Below are positions 46,006 through 54,188 of a DNA stretch of 64,000 bases, in pieces. The first letter of the stretch is position 1; each line of letters opens with the position of its first letter. This DNA comes from Paroceanicella profunda (GTDB taxonomy: Bacteria; Pseudomonadota; Alphaproteobacteria; Rhodobacterales; Rhodobacteraceae), in contig NZ_CP040818.1 in assembly GCF_005887635.2 (NCBI RefSeq), positions 1,952,501 to 2,016,500 of the forward strand, in the 5' to 3' direction. Below the pieces are notes generated by a model. The model worked only from the letters and a program-made list of their open reading frames with translations, was not told where the DNA came from and ran no database searches. The position numbers and the translations under genes were made by a program.

Positions 46006-46964
46006 GGAAGTCTCCGTTCCGGGCATGGTGCTTCGCCGCCTAAGCCCGGCGGGTGACAGGACGGAGACGCCCCGATGGCCCTTTGATGACCGCCGCGCGG
46101 GGAGGGGACGCCCGCCTTGCCGAGGGGGCCTCGCGGCCCCCGCAGCGCGGCGGGTGTGGCGAAGGACTGTCGTCCTCCGCCGGCGCGCGGTGCCCCGCGG
46201 TTTCGCATGTGGGTGGCTTTGCCGGCTGGGCGCTTCGGGCGTCCACCGGAGCGGGGCGGGTGGCTGGCGGGGTCTTGTGCGGCCGAGATCGTCTCGCTGT
46301 CGGGAGTCACCGGAAGGCCTGTCGGCGTCTGCGCTGCGCGGGGAAATCGCGCCCATGTCGGGTAGGGGCATCCGATTGCACGGGGCCGCGCCCCCGAGCA
46401 GGTGCGTGAGCCGGACGCCCACCCTGAGTTGGGCGCGAAGGGCCGCGCCCGACCCTGGGTGGGCGCGAGCAACGCTTCTGGTCAGCGGTTTATCCCGAAA
46501 GCCCCGAACGAGGGCTGAACGTCGAGCGACATCGCCATCGCGCCCTCCCGGGGGGAGGGTCGGGCGCGGCCCGGGCTGGTCGCCCGGGCGGTCGAGGCGG
46601 GCCGGGAGGTCATTGCCTTGCCCGAACGTCGTCGGAGACGCACGTTCGGCAAGCAGCAAGCAGCAAGCAGCAAGCAGCAAGCAGCAAGCAGCAAGCAGCA
46701 AGCAGCAAGCAGCAAGCAGCAAGCAGCAAGCAGCAAGCAGCAAGCAGCAAGCAGCAAGCGGCAAGCGGCAAGCGGCAGGCATGCCGGGCAGCAGGCGCAC
46801 CGGGGCACCGGGGCGCCTGACGCGGCATTTGCACGAGGTTCATCCGACGATGACGCGACGCAGTGGCGCCGGACCCGGCCGAGCGGCCCCCCGGGTCCGC
46901 AGGGACGGGCTCCGGCGGGCAACCGCATCGCCCGCCGGCGAGCTGCGGAGCAATGGCCCGCCCG
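46006..46964. other. 959-base gap with heptamer microsatellite
   Basis: The longest gap in the window, between the racemase and isomerase genes on the same strand. It holds the AAGCAGC array (46651-46776) and GC-rich inverted sequence such as GAGGGGGCCTCGCGGCCCCC near 46117. Several long frames exist, but they are repeat-derived or lack any protein-like motif. No gene is supported. Confidence 0.55.
46651..46776. repeat. (AAGCAGC)15(AAGCGGC)3 heptanucleotide microsatellite
   Basis: Fifteen identical AAGCAGC units (46651-46755) followed by three AAGCGGC units (46756-46776). The seven-base unit puts successive copies in different frames, so all frames stay open and give LLAACC- or SKQQAA-type peptides that are not credible proteins. 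Confidence 0.97.
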
Positions 46965-47630
46965 TCAGCCTGTCCCGTTCCCCAGCCCCACCATTGCATG
47001 CGCGAGGCGCACGGCGGCGCGCACGCCGTCGATCACCGGCACGCCATGGGCGGCGGAGAGACGGTCCGCGAGGTCGGCCATCCCGGCGCAGCCGAGCACG
47101 ATGGCGCCGGCGCCATCCTCGGCCACCGCGCGGCCGATCTCGGCGCTCACCTGCGCCTCGGCAGCGCCGCCGAGCTCCTCGAGCGCGAGGACCGGCACCT
47201 CGCTCGCCCGCACCCGGGCGCAGAGCGCGGCGAGCCCGTAGGCCTCGAGGTTCTCCTCGATCACCGGGATCGAGACCGAGAGGGTGGTGACCACCGAGAA
47301 CCGGTGCCCGGAGAGCGCCGCGGCATGGAAGGCGGCCTGGCCGATGCCGAGCACGGGGCCGGGGAAGAGCGCCCGCGCCTCGGCAAGGCCGGTGTCGTCG
47401 AAACAGGCGATGATCGCGGCATCCGCCCCCTCGGCGGCGCCGGCGCGCAGGGCGGCGAAGAGCCCGGGCAGGGCGGCGGCCCCATCCTCGGCCCCCTGGA
47501 TCGAGGCCGGACCGGAGAGCGAGGTGCGTGCGAGGATCTCGACCCCGGCAGGCGCCGCGCCCCGCGCCGCCTCCGCCGCCTTCTCGGTCATCGAGACGGT
47601 GGTGTTCGGGTTGACCAGCAGGAGGCGCAT
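46965..47630 (-). CDS. Aspartate/glutamate/hydantoin racemase family protein
   Basis: A 221-residue protein starting MRLLLVNPNTTVSMTEKAAEAA, the N-terminus of hydantoin racemases. The two active-site cysteines are in AAIIACFDDTGL (about residue 75) and AIVLGCAGMADL (about residue 180), with VLGIGQAAFHAA between them. It lies 143 bases downstream of the last polyamine-type permease gene, so the imported compound may be a hydantoin, ureide or amino acid derivative. This is inferred from neighbours only. Confidence 0.9.
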   Translation of the reverse strand: MRLLLVNPNTTVSMTEKAAEAARGAAPAGVEILARTSLSGPASIQGAEDGAAALPGLFAALRAGAAEGADAAIIACFDDTGLAEARALFPGPVLGIGQAAFHAAALSGHRFSVVTTLSVSIPVIEENLEAYGLAALCARVRASEVPVLALEELGGAAEAQVSAEIGRAVAEDGAGAIVLGCAGMADLADRLSAAHGVPVIDGVRAAVRLAHAMVGLGNGTG

Positions 47631-47668
47631 CTCAGCTCCGCCTCCGGGGGCGCGCGACCGGCCCGCGC

Positions 47669-47752
47669 CGCGGCGCGCCCTGCCGCCGACACCCCGCGCC
47701 AGCGCTGGCGCCGCGACGGCACGAGGGGGCTCGATGCCCCCGAGGGACGTAT
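47669..47752. repeat. Dispersed hairpin-bearing element, copy 2
   Basis: The best conserved part is 47708-47750, with hairpin GGGGGC-TCGAT-GCCCCC at 47725-47741. It lies between permease C (ends 47774) and the racemase gene (starts 47630). The upstream 40 bases are recognisably related to copy 1 at 44477 but more diverged. Confidence 0.8.
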
Positions 47753-47773
47753 CCGGAGAGGGTCGCCATCACC

Positions 47774-48613
47774 TCAGACCATGCCCTTGCCGGCGTCCGA
47801 GGCCCGCCGGGCCCGGCGCCGCTGCGCGATGAAGGCGCCGCCCAGGAACACGCCGATGATGGCGAGCGAGAACAGCGTGGTGAGCGTGCCGAGCGCGTAG
47901 AGCACCGGCGAAGTGACATTGGTCGTCATGCCGAAGATCTCCAGCGGCAGGGTGTTGTAGCTGCCGGCGGTGAGCAGGGTGCGGGCGAATTCGTCGTAGG
48001 ACAGCGTGAAGCCGAACAGCGCCACGCCGATCAGCGAGGGCGCGATGATCGGCAGCACCACGTGGCGGATGGTCTGCCAGGGCGTGGCGCCCTGGTCGCG
48101 CGCGGCCTCCTCGAAGGAGGCGTCGAACCGGTTGAACACCGCGAACATGATCAGCAGGCCGAAGGGCAGGGTCCAGGTGAGCTGGGCGCCGAAGCCGGAG
48201 GTGGACCAGTGCACGTTCAGCCCGGCGATGTTGAAGATCAGCCCCACCCCCAGCGACACCAGGATGGAGGGAATGATCAGCGAGGTGACGATGAGCAGGA
48301 ACAGGACGCCCGAGCCGCGGAACTTCTTGCGAAAGGCGAGCCCGCCCATCACGGAGACCACCACGGTCACCACCATCACCATGAGCCCCAGCACCAGGCT
48401 GCGCCCGAAGCTGCCCCAGATGTCGCCCACCGCCTGCTGCTCGAACAGGTCCGCGAACCAGTGCAGCGAGACGCCGTTCATCGGGAAGGTGAGCCCACCC
48501 TGCGGCCCCTGGAAGCTCAGGATGGCGATGGTGATCGTCGGCCCGTAGAGGAACAGCACGAACAGCGCGAAGATCGCGCCGAGGACGTAGAAGGAGCGCG
48601 GGCGCGGTTCCAT
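47774..48613 (-). CDS. Polyamine-type ABC permease, PotC family
   Basis: An inner-membrane subunit of 279 residues with about six helices. SLHWFADLFEQQAVGDIWGSFGRSLVLGLMVMVVTVVV and the EAA loop FEEAARDQGATPWQTIRHVVLPIIAPSL mark the PotC family. The protein ends with a basic RRRARRASDAGKGMV tail. Its ATG lies one base after the PotB-type stop, so the two are co-translated. The substrate is unknown; the family carries polyamines, Fe(III) chelates and other small cations or amines. Confidence 0.92.
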   Translation of the reverse strand: MEPRPRSFYVLGAIFALFVLFLYGPTITIAILSFQGPQGGLTFPMNGVSLHWFADLFEQQAVGDIWGSFGRSLVLGLMVMVVTVVVSVMGGLAFRKKFRGSGVLFLLIVTSLIIPSILVSLGVGLIFNIAGLNVHWSTSGFGAQLTWTLPFGLLIMFAVFNRFDASFEEAARDQGATPWQTIRHVVLPIIAPSLIGVALFGFTLSYDEFARTLLTAGSYNTLPLEIFGMTTNVTSPVLYALGTLTTLFSLAIIGVFLGGAFIAQRRRARRASDAGKGMV

Positions 48614-48614
48614 C

Positions 48615-49526
48615 TCAGAGCTCCTTGCGGATGTCGACGAAGCGCAGCATCGCCGAGATCATGATGAGGACGGTGAGCAGCAGGATCACCGCGTCGGCGG
48701 CGGCGGCGGGGTATTGCAGCAGCGCGATCTCGTTGGAGATCATCCGCCCCACCGAGGCGGACTGGCCGCCGGACATGAAGCGCACGGTGATGAAGTCGCC
48801 CATCACCAGCGTGACCACGAAGATCGAGCCGATCATGATGCCGGGCTTGGTGAGCGGTATGATCACGTTCCACAGGATCTGGCCGCCGGTGGCGCCCGCG
48901 TCCCGCGCCGCCTCGATCAGGGATTTGTCGATGCGCATCATGGTGTTGAAGATCGGCACCACCATGAAGAGCGTGTAGAGATGCACGAAGGCGAGCACCA
49001 CGGCGAAGTCGGAGAACAGCAGCCATTCCACCGGCTCCGAGACGATCCCGAGATCGAGCAGCACCGAGTTCGCGATGCCGTTGCGGCCCAGGAACGGGAT
49101 CCAGGAGATCATCCGGATGATGTTCGAGGTCCAGAACGGGATGGTGCAGAGCAGGAAGAGCGCGATCTGCCAGGTCTGGGTGCGCACGTGGAAGGCGAGG
49201 AAATAGGCCACCGTGAAGCCGATCGCCAAGGTGAACACCCAGGTGAGCACCGTGTACATCAGCGTGTTGAGATAGACCGAGAGCGTCACCGGCGAGGTGA
49301 GCAGGAACTGGTAATTGTCCCACAGGAAGGCGGGGTAGAAGGACCACTCGGTGGAACCCCAGAAGCTCACCACCACGATGGTGATCACCGGCAGCACCAG
49401 GAAGAAGCCCAGCACCAGCACCAGCGGCGAGGCGAGCGCCCAGGCGGTGACCGCCTCGGGGACGCGGTAGAGCCCGGTGGCCCGGGCGGGGGCCGTTGCG
49501 GGCGCGGTGATCTCGATGTCGCTCAT
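48615..49526 (-). CDS. Polyamine-type ABC permease, PotB family
   Basis: An inner-membrane subunit of 303 residues starting MSDIEITAPATAPARATGLYRVPEAVTAWALASPLVLVLGFFLVLPVITI. The loop IEAARDAGATGGQILWNVIIPLTKPGIMIG is the EAA motif of this family, and LLCTIPFWTSNIIRMISWIPFLGRNGIAN is typical of PotB. The ATG at 49526 starts a well-behaved membrane protein; the longer frame upstream crosses repeat sequence. Confidence 0.92.
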   Translation of the reverse strand: MSDIEITAPATAPARATGLYRVPEAVTAWALASPLVLVLGFFLVLPVITIVVVSFWGSTEWSFYPAFLWDNYQFLLTSPVTLSVYLNTLMYTVLTWVFTLAIGFTVAYFLAFHVRTQTWQIALFLLCTIPFWTSNIIRMISWIPFLGRNGIANSVLLDLGIVSEPVEWLLFSDFAVVLAFVHLYTLFMVVPIFNTMMRIDKSLIEAARDAGATGGQILWNVIIPLTKPGIMIGSIFVVTLVMGDFITVRFMSGGQSASVGRMISNEIALLQYPAAAADAVILLLTVLIMISAMLRFVDIRKEL

Positions 49527-50093
49527 CCTCGGCGCTTCCCTTGCTCTTGAGGGCCCGCGCCGTGGCGCGGGGAGGTGTCGGGCGGGCCGGCGGCCGGTGG
49601 AGCCGCCGGGTGGTGTCTGTCGTCTCCCGGGTGGCGCGGGAGGGCGGCCGCCGGGGGTGCCGACCGCGTCGGAGAGGGGCTGCGCCCCCCGCCTCCGCGA
49701 CGGCGTCGGGTCCCTTCGGGCCCCTCCGGCGCGGGCTCCGGCCGGGCGCTGCCCTCGCGGCTCTGCGCGGCGGCCGGAGCGGGCGCACCGGGTGCGCAGC
49801 ACCCGGCCGGGCCCAAAGTGCAGGACACCGACAGGTGGCCGGAGCACGGGAGGGCTCCCGGTGATGACCGGCTTGCGGACCGGGGGCAATCGCGGGATCT
49901 TCCGTGCCTCGTGCCTCGTGCCTCGTGCCTCGTGCCTCGTGCCTCGTGCCTCGTGCCTCGTGCCTCGTGCCTCGTGCCTCGTGCCTCGTGCCTCGTGCCT
50001 CGTGCCCCGCTGGCCGGATGCCTGCGAGGACGTCCGGCGGCGGGGGTGGTTGCGGAGGCCTGCGCGCCGGGGCGGCAGGCCTCCGCCTGGCCG
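49527..50093. other. 567-base intra-operon gap with heptamer microsatellite
   Basis: Lies between the binding-protein and PotB-type permease genes of the same operon. It contains the GTGCCTC array and GC-rich DNA on both sides. No gene or clear promoter is seen. Such a long leader inside an ABC operon is unusual. Confidence 0.55.
49904..50008. repeat. (GTGCCTC)14 heptanucleotide microsatellite
   Basis: Fourteen perfect GTGCCTC units (49904-50001) followed by one variant GTGCCCC (50002-50008). Repeat-encoded frames give PRASCLV- or LVPRASC-type peptides with no other support. It begins about 85 bases downstream of the binding-protein stop, in the transcribed spacer. Confidence 0.97.
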
Positions 50094-51374
50094 TCAGGCG
50101 GCGATGAACTCGTTCCACTTGCGAACCATGTACTGGTTCTCGTCCATCACCGAGTTCCAGCAGGCCACGTGGCCCATGCGCTCCTCGAAGGAGCCGCCGT
50201 CACGGGTGGCGCCGGCCTTCTCCATCACCTGGCCCTGCGGGTTCACGATGTCCTCCTGCGCGGGCTTGCCCTCGAACCAGTAGCCCCACTCGTCGGCGGT
50301 CATGAATTCCTTCGAGGTCTCGGGCACGGCGGAGTAGTAGCCCTGGCGCATCAGGAAGCCGCCGACCCAACCGGAGAGATACCAGTTGATGTACTCGTAG
50401 GCTGCCTCCAGCTCGAGGCCCGAGAGGTTCTTCGACAGGCCGATCCCGCCGCCCCAGGAGCGGTAGCCCTCCTTCAGCGGCTGGTAGACGCAGGGAATGC
50501 CCTTGGTCTTCACTGCGGTGATGGCGGGCGACCACATGGACTGGATCACCACCTCGCCGGAGGCCATCAGGTTCACGCTCTCGTCGAAGCTCTTCCAGAA
50601 GGCGCGGAACTGGCCGGCCTTCTTCGCCTCGGTGAAGATCGCCATGGTCTTGTCGATCTCCTCGCGGGTCATGTTGCCCTTGTCGCCGTAGGAGATCTCG
50701 CCCATCGCCTCGCAGACCATCGCCGCGTCCATGATGCCGATGGAGGAGATGTCGAGGATCGAGGCCTTGCCCTTGAACTCGGGGTTCAGCAGCTCGGTCC
50801 AGCTGGAGATCGGGCGGCCGATCAGGTCGGGGCGGATGCCCAGCGTGTCGGCGTTGTAGATGGTGGGGATCAGGGTCATCCAGCCGGTCTCGTGATCGGC
50901 GAAGGTCGTGCCGTCCGGCCCGTCCACGAAGCCCACGGTGTGCGGCGCGGTGCCCTGCGCGATCACGCTCCCCGGGGTGAGCTTGCCGGATTTGAAGATG
51001 CCCACGATCTTGTCGTAGTTCTTGATCTTGGAGACATCCATCGGCTGCAGGTTGCCCGACGGCCAGACCTTCTTGCAGATCCAGTACTCGATGTCGGCAA
51101 TGTCGAAGCTGTTGGGCTGGGTGGCGGCGCGCTGGGTGACGGAATCGGAATCGAGCGCGGTCATCTCCAGGGTGAAGCCGAGGTCCTCCTTCACCTTCTG
51201 CGCCACCTCGTTGAGGTTCGACACGCCGGTGCCGAACTGGCGCAGGGTCACGTCCTTGATGTTCTGGGCCCAGATCATCGGCGCGCCGATCGTGGAGCCG
51301 GCCGCGAAGGTGGCCGTCGCGGCGGCACCCTTGAGGAGGCTGCGCCGGCTCACTCCGGTCTTTGTCATGGTCAT
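50094..51374 (-). CDS. Polyamine-type ABC substrate-binding protein, Tat-exported
   Basis: A periplasmic receptor of the PotD/SBP_bac family, 426 residues. MTMTKTGVSRRSLLKGAAATATFAAG is a twin-arginine signal, with probable cleavage near PMIWAQ. The mature part has VTLRQFGTGVSNLNEVAQKVKEDLGF, DIADIEYWICKKVWPSGNLQPMDVSKI and AYEYINWYLSGWVGGFLMRQGYYSAVPET, the last typical of PotD-like proteins. The ATG at 51374 follows GAGGACAAGA; a second ATG six bases later also fits. The ligand is not known. Confidence 0.92.
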   Translation of the reverse strand: MTMTKTGVSRRSLLKGAAATATFAAGSTIGAPMIWAQNIKDVTLRQFGTGVSNLNEVAQKVKEDLGFTLEMTALDSDSVTQRAATQPNSFDIADIEYWICKKVWPSGNLQPMDVSKIKNYDKIVGIFKSGKLTPGSVIAQGTAPHTVGFVDGPDGTTFADHETGWMTLIPTIYNADTLGIRPDLIGRPISSWTELLNPEFKGKASILDISSIGIMDAAMVCEAMGEISYGDKGNMTREEIDKTMAIFTEAKKAGQFRAFWKSFDESVNLMASGEVVIQSMWSPAITAVKTKGIPCVYQPLKEGYRSWGGGIGLSKNLSGLELEAAYEYINWYLSGWVGGFLMRQGYYSAVPETSKEFMTADEWGYWFEGKPAQEDIVNPQGQVMEKAGATRDGGSFEERMGHVACWNSVMDENQYMVRKWNEFIAA

Positions 51375-51409
51375 GGGTCTTGTCCTCTTCCCTGTTGGAG
51401 GTTCTTTGT

Positions 51410-52390
51410 TCAGCTGGCCAGCGGATGCAGGTCCGCGGGGTTCCATGAAAGGGTCACCGGGTCTCCCGGCCCCAGCGGGGCGGCGTAGAACTCCGCCTCC
51501 GGCACCATCGCGGTGAGATCGTCCGCGCCGGCGGTGCGCAGCGCCACGCTCACGCTGTGACCCTGGAATTCGATGCCGCTCACGATGGCGGCCAGCCCGG
51601 CGCCGCCGCGGCTCACCGCGAGGCGGTCGGTGCGGATGGCGTGACGGCGGCCGCCGTCGGTGAGCACGTTGTGCCCGCCCATGAAGCGGGCGACGAACTC
51701 GGTGACGGGCGCGTTGAAGATCTCGCGCGGCGTGCCGGCCTGCTCGATCTTCGCGCGGTTCATCACCACGATCATGTCCGCCAGCGCCAGCGCCTCGTCC
51801 TGGCCGTGGGTCACGTGCACGAAGCTGATGCCGAGCTCGCGCTGCAGGCGCTTGAGCTCGGAGCGCATGCGGATGCGCAGGAACGGGTCGAGCGCGGAGA
51901 GCGGCTCGTCGAGCAGCAGGATCTGCGGCTCGGTGATCAGCGCGCGGGCCAGCGCCACGCGCTGCTGCTGCCCGCCGGAGAGCTGCGCCGGCAGCCGGTC
52001 CGCATAGGCCGAGATGTCCACCAGCTCCAGCAGCTCGCCGGCGCGGCGGTGGCGGGTGGGCTTGTCCACGCCCTTCATCTTGAGGCTGAAGGACACGTTG
52101 TCGATCACGCTCAGGTGCGGGAAGAGCGCGTAGCTCTGGAACATCATCGCGGTGCCGCGCCTTGCCGGGGGCAGGGCGCCGATGCGCTGGCTGCCCAGCA
52201 GGATGTCGCCGTCGCTCACGCTCTCGTGGCCGGCGATCATCCGCAGCGTGGAGGACTTGCCGCAGCCCGAGGGCCCCAGCAGGCAGCAATAGGTGCCCGC
52301 CGGCACCAGCAGCGATATCGCGTCGACCGCCACGGTCTCCCCGTAGCGCTTGGTCAGCGCGACCAGTTCGAGATCAGATGCCTGGCGCAT
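51410..52390 (-). CDS. Polyamine-type ABC ATPase, PotA family
   Basis: A 326-residue ATPase. Walker A is GPSGCGKSS, the signature [19 protein letters not shown] and Walker B ILLLDEPLSALDP, with HVTHGQDEALALADMI as the switch region. The C-terminal about 80 residues (AIRTDRLAVSRGGAGLAAIVSGIEFQGHSVSVAL) form a TOBE domain. First gene of the leftward operon and divergent from the GntR regulator. Confidence 0.93.
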   Translation of the reverse strand: MRQASDLELVALTKRYGETVAVDAISLLVPAGTYCCLLGPSGCGKSSTLRMIAGHESVSDGDILLGSQRIGALPPARRGTAMMFQSYALFPHLSVIDNVSFSLKMKGVDKPTRHRRAGELLELVDISAYADRLPAQLSGGQQQRVALARALITEPQILLLDEPLSALDPFLRIRMRSELKRLQRELGISFVHVTHGQDEALALADMIVVMNRAKIEQAGTPREIFNAPVTEFVARFMGGHNVLTDGGRRHAIRTDRLAVSRGGAGLAAIVSGIEFQGHSVSVALRTAGADDLTAMVPEAEFYAAPLGPGDPVTLSWNPADLHPLAS

Positions 52391-52448
52391 GGGTTTCTCC
52401 GCTGCCGTTCCGGAACCGTCTCCCCGGGGCCATGCAAAGCCCGTGCCA

Positions 52449-52573
52449 ATTGTTTACAATCTTTTAACACATTGAACGGAATGTGAAATCTCAGGTGGCT
52501 GGCCGCAGGCCGATTCCGGGCTGCGCGAAGATTGAGCAGATTGCCAACAATATGATGGAAGATTGCACACAAT
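52449..52573. promoter_or_regulatory. Three ATTG-N4-CAAT palindromes between potA-type and GntR genes
   Basis: ATTGTTTACAAT (52449-52460), ATTGCCAACAAT (52540-52551) and ATTGCACACAAT (52562-52573) share identical arms ATTG/CAAT with a four-base spacer. The last two are 22 bases apart, two helix turns. FCD-type GntR proteins often bind TTGT-ACAA-like palindromes, so these are good candidates for operators of the adjacent regulator. Their presence here argues that the regulator gene starts downstream of them. Confidence 0.7.
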
Positions 52574-52665
52574 TCCCGCTTGTGCCGGCGGCTGGCGGGA
52601 TTACATTCGTGCGCATGCAGGGTCGGCCGCCTGCCAGTCCGGCCGTTTGCAATGGATGGACCGAC

Positions 52666-53355
52666 TTGGCCAAGGACAGCCTTGAGACAGCGCCGCCCGT
52701 CGAGACCGTGAAGCGGGATCTGATGCGCGCCATTCTCGACCACCGGCTGCCCCCCGGCACCCGGCTCACCGAGGAAGCGGCGGCAGCGCATTACGGCGTG
52801 GGGCGCACGGTGGTGCGCACGGCGCTGCTCTCGCTCGCGCATGACGGGCTCGTCACCATCGAGCGCAATCGCGGCGCCTTCGTCGCCCGCCCGGCCCCGC
52901 AGGAAGCGCGGGAGGTGTTCGAGGCCCGCTCGCTGCTGGAACCGCGCGCCGCCCGGCTCGCCGCGCAGCGCGCCACCCCCGCCGACATCGAGGACCTGCG
53001 CCGCCACCTGAGGGAGGAGCACGGCGCGCTCGCCGCGGGGGACACCGGCAGCGCCGTCCTCCTCTCCGGCCAGTTCCACACCCGCATCGCCGAGATCGCC
53101 GCGCAGGAAACCATCGCCAGCTTCGTGCGCGCCCTCGTCTCGCGCTCCTCGCTGGTGATCGCGCTCTACTGGCGCCGGCGCGACACCGTGTGCGAGAGCC
53201 ATGCCCACCATGAACTGCTGTCGGCCATCGGCCGGGGAGACGGCGCCGCCGCGGAGGAACTGATGCAGAGCCACCTCGTGGATCTCCTGTCCGGGCTCGA
53301 CCTGTCGGACGGCATCCGCCCCGTCTCCAGCCTCGCCAAGGCGTTGCAGGGATGA
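52666..53355 (+). CDS. GntR-family transcriptional regulator, FCD subfamily
   Basis: A 229-residue regulator from TTG 52666. The winged helix is ETVKRDLMRAILDHRLPPGTRLTEEAAAAHYGVGRTVVRTALLSLAHDGLVTIERNRGAFV, followed by an FCD ligand domain with EVFEARSLLEPRAARLAA, FHTRIAEIAAQET and the metal-ligand-like ESHAHHELLSAIGRGDGAAAEELMQSHL. The frame is open back to 52483, but that stretch is operator-rich and not protein-like. An ATG near 52615 is an alternative start. Probable controller of the divergent polyamine-type operon. Confidence 0.85.
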   Translation: MAKDSLETAPPVETVKRDLMRAILDHRLPPGTRLTEEAAAAHYGVGRTVVRTALLSLAHDGLVTIERNRGAFVARPAPQEAREVFEARSLLEPRAARLAAQRATPADIEDLRRHLREEHGALAAGDTGSAVLLSGQFHTRIAEIAAQETIASFVRALVSRSSLVIALYWRRRDTVCESHAHHELLSAIGRGDGAAAEELMQSHLVDLLSGLDLSDGIRPVSSLAKALQG

Positions 53356-54188
53356 TGGACATCCGTCCGGTGCGGCAGGACGAAATGCCGCTGATCCTGG
53401 GCTGGGCCCGGGACGAGGGCTGGAACCCGGGGCTGGACGATGCCGCGATGTTCCATGACGCGGACCCGGAGGGCTTTCTCGTCGGCCACATTAGGGGAGA
53501 GCCGGTCGCCGCCATTTCCGTGGTGCGCCAGGGCACGTCCTACGGCTTTCTCGGGCTCTACATCGTGCCGCCGAAATGGCGCCGCCGCGGCCTCGGGCTG
53601 GAGATCTGGAAGGCGGGCATGGAGCGGCTGGAGGGCCGGGTCGTCGGGCTCGACGGCGTGCCGGAGCAGCAGGACAACTACCGTCTCTCCGGCTTCGAGG
53701 AAGCGCATCAGAGCCACCGCTACACCGGCCTGCTTCCCAGCTACATGGGCCGCGCCAACGTCGAGCCGGTGGGGCACAGGAACCTCGCGCCGGCGCTCAG
53801 CTTCGACCGCAAGGTCGCCGGGGTGCAGCGCACTACCTACATCGGCCGGATGCTGACCGACAGCGTCACCCGCCGCTCGGTGGCAGTGGTCGACGGCGGC
53901 GTGCTGCACGGGCTCGCAACCGCGCGCTTCTGCGACACCGGGGTGAAGATCGGCCCGCTGCTGGCCTATGACGGCGACGTGGCGCTCCAGCTCATCTCCG
54001 GCCTCGCGCCCTGGATCGGCCGTGTGCCTGTGTCCATCGACGTGCCCTCGCCGAACCATGAAGGCGTGAAACTGGTGACCGGCCTGGGCCTGAAACCGGT
54101 GTTCCAGACCGCGCGGATGTATCGCGGCCCGGCGCCGAAGGCCGACATCTCCCGCTGTTTTGGCATCGCCACGCTGGAACTCGGCTGA
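53352..54188 (+). CDS. GNAT-family N-acetyltransferase with C-terminal YitH/HolE-like domain
   Basis: A 278-residue protein. Residues 3-130 form a GNAT domain (MDIRPVRQDEMPLILGWARDEGWNPG, and the acetyl-CoA loop IVPPKWRRRGLGLEIW). A second domain of about 120 residues (YIGRMLTDSVTRRSVAVVDGGVLHGLATAR, KLVTGLGLKPVFQTARMYRG) resembles the Acetyltransf_18 half of two-domain GNATs. The ATG at 53352 overlaps the GntR stop, so the regulator and acetyltransferase form one unit. An amine or amino acid acceptor linked to the nearby importer is plausible but unproven. Confidence 0.88.
   Translation: MMDIRPVRQDEMPLILGWARDEGWNPGLDDAAMFHDADPEGFLVGHIRGEPVAAISVVRQGTSYGFLGLYIVPPKWRRRGLGLEIWKAGMERLEGRVVGLDGVPEQQDNYRLSGFEEAHQSHRYTGLLPSYMGRANVEPVGHRNLAPALSFDRKVAGVQRTTYIGRMLTDSVTRRSVAVVDGGVLHGLATARFCDTGVKIGPLLAYDGDVALQLISGLAPWIGRVPVSIDVPSPNHEGVKLVTGLGLKPVFQTARMYRGPAPKADISRCFGIATLELG

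Noticed and set aside
46482..46928. LLAACC-type repeat protein
   Set aside because: Encoded only by the AAGCAGC heptamer, which stays open in every frame; similar frames exist on both strands.
49477..50283. PRASCLV-type repeat protein
   Set aside because: Product of the GTGCCTC heptamer; overlaps the binding-protein gene on the other strand.
52483..52665. N-terminal extension of the GntR regulator
   Set aside because: It contains two of three operator-like palindromes and AT-rich promoter-like DNA; its translation does not resemble the family.
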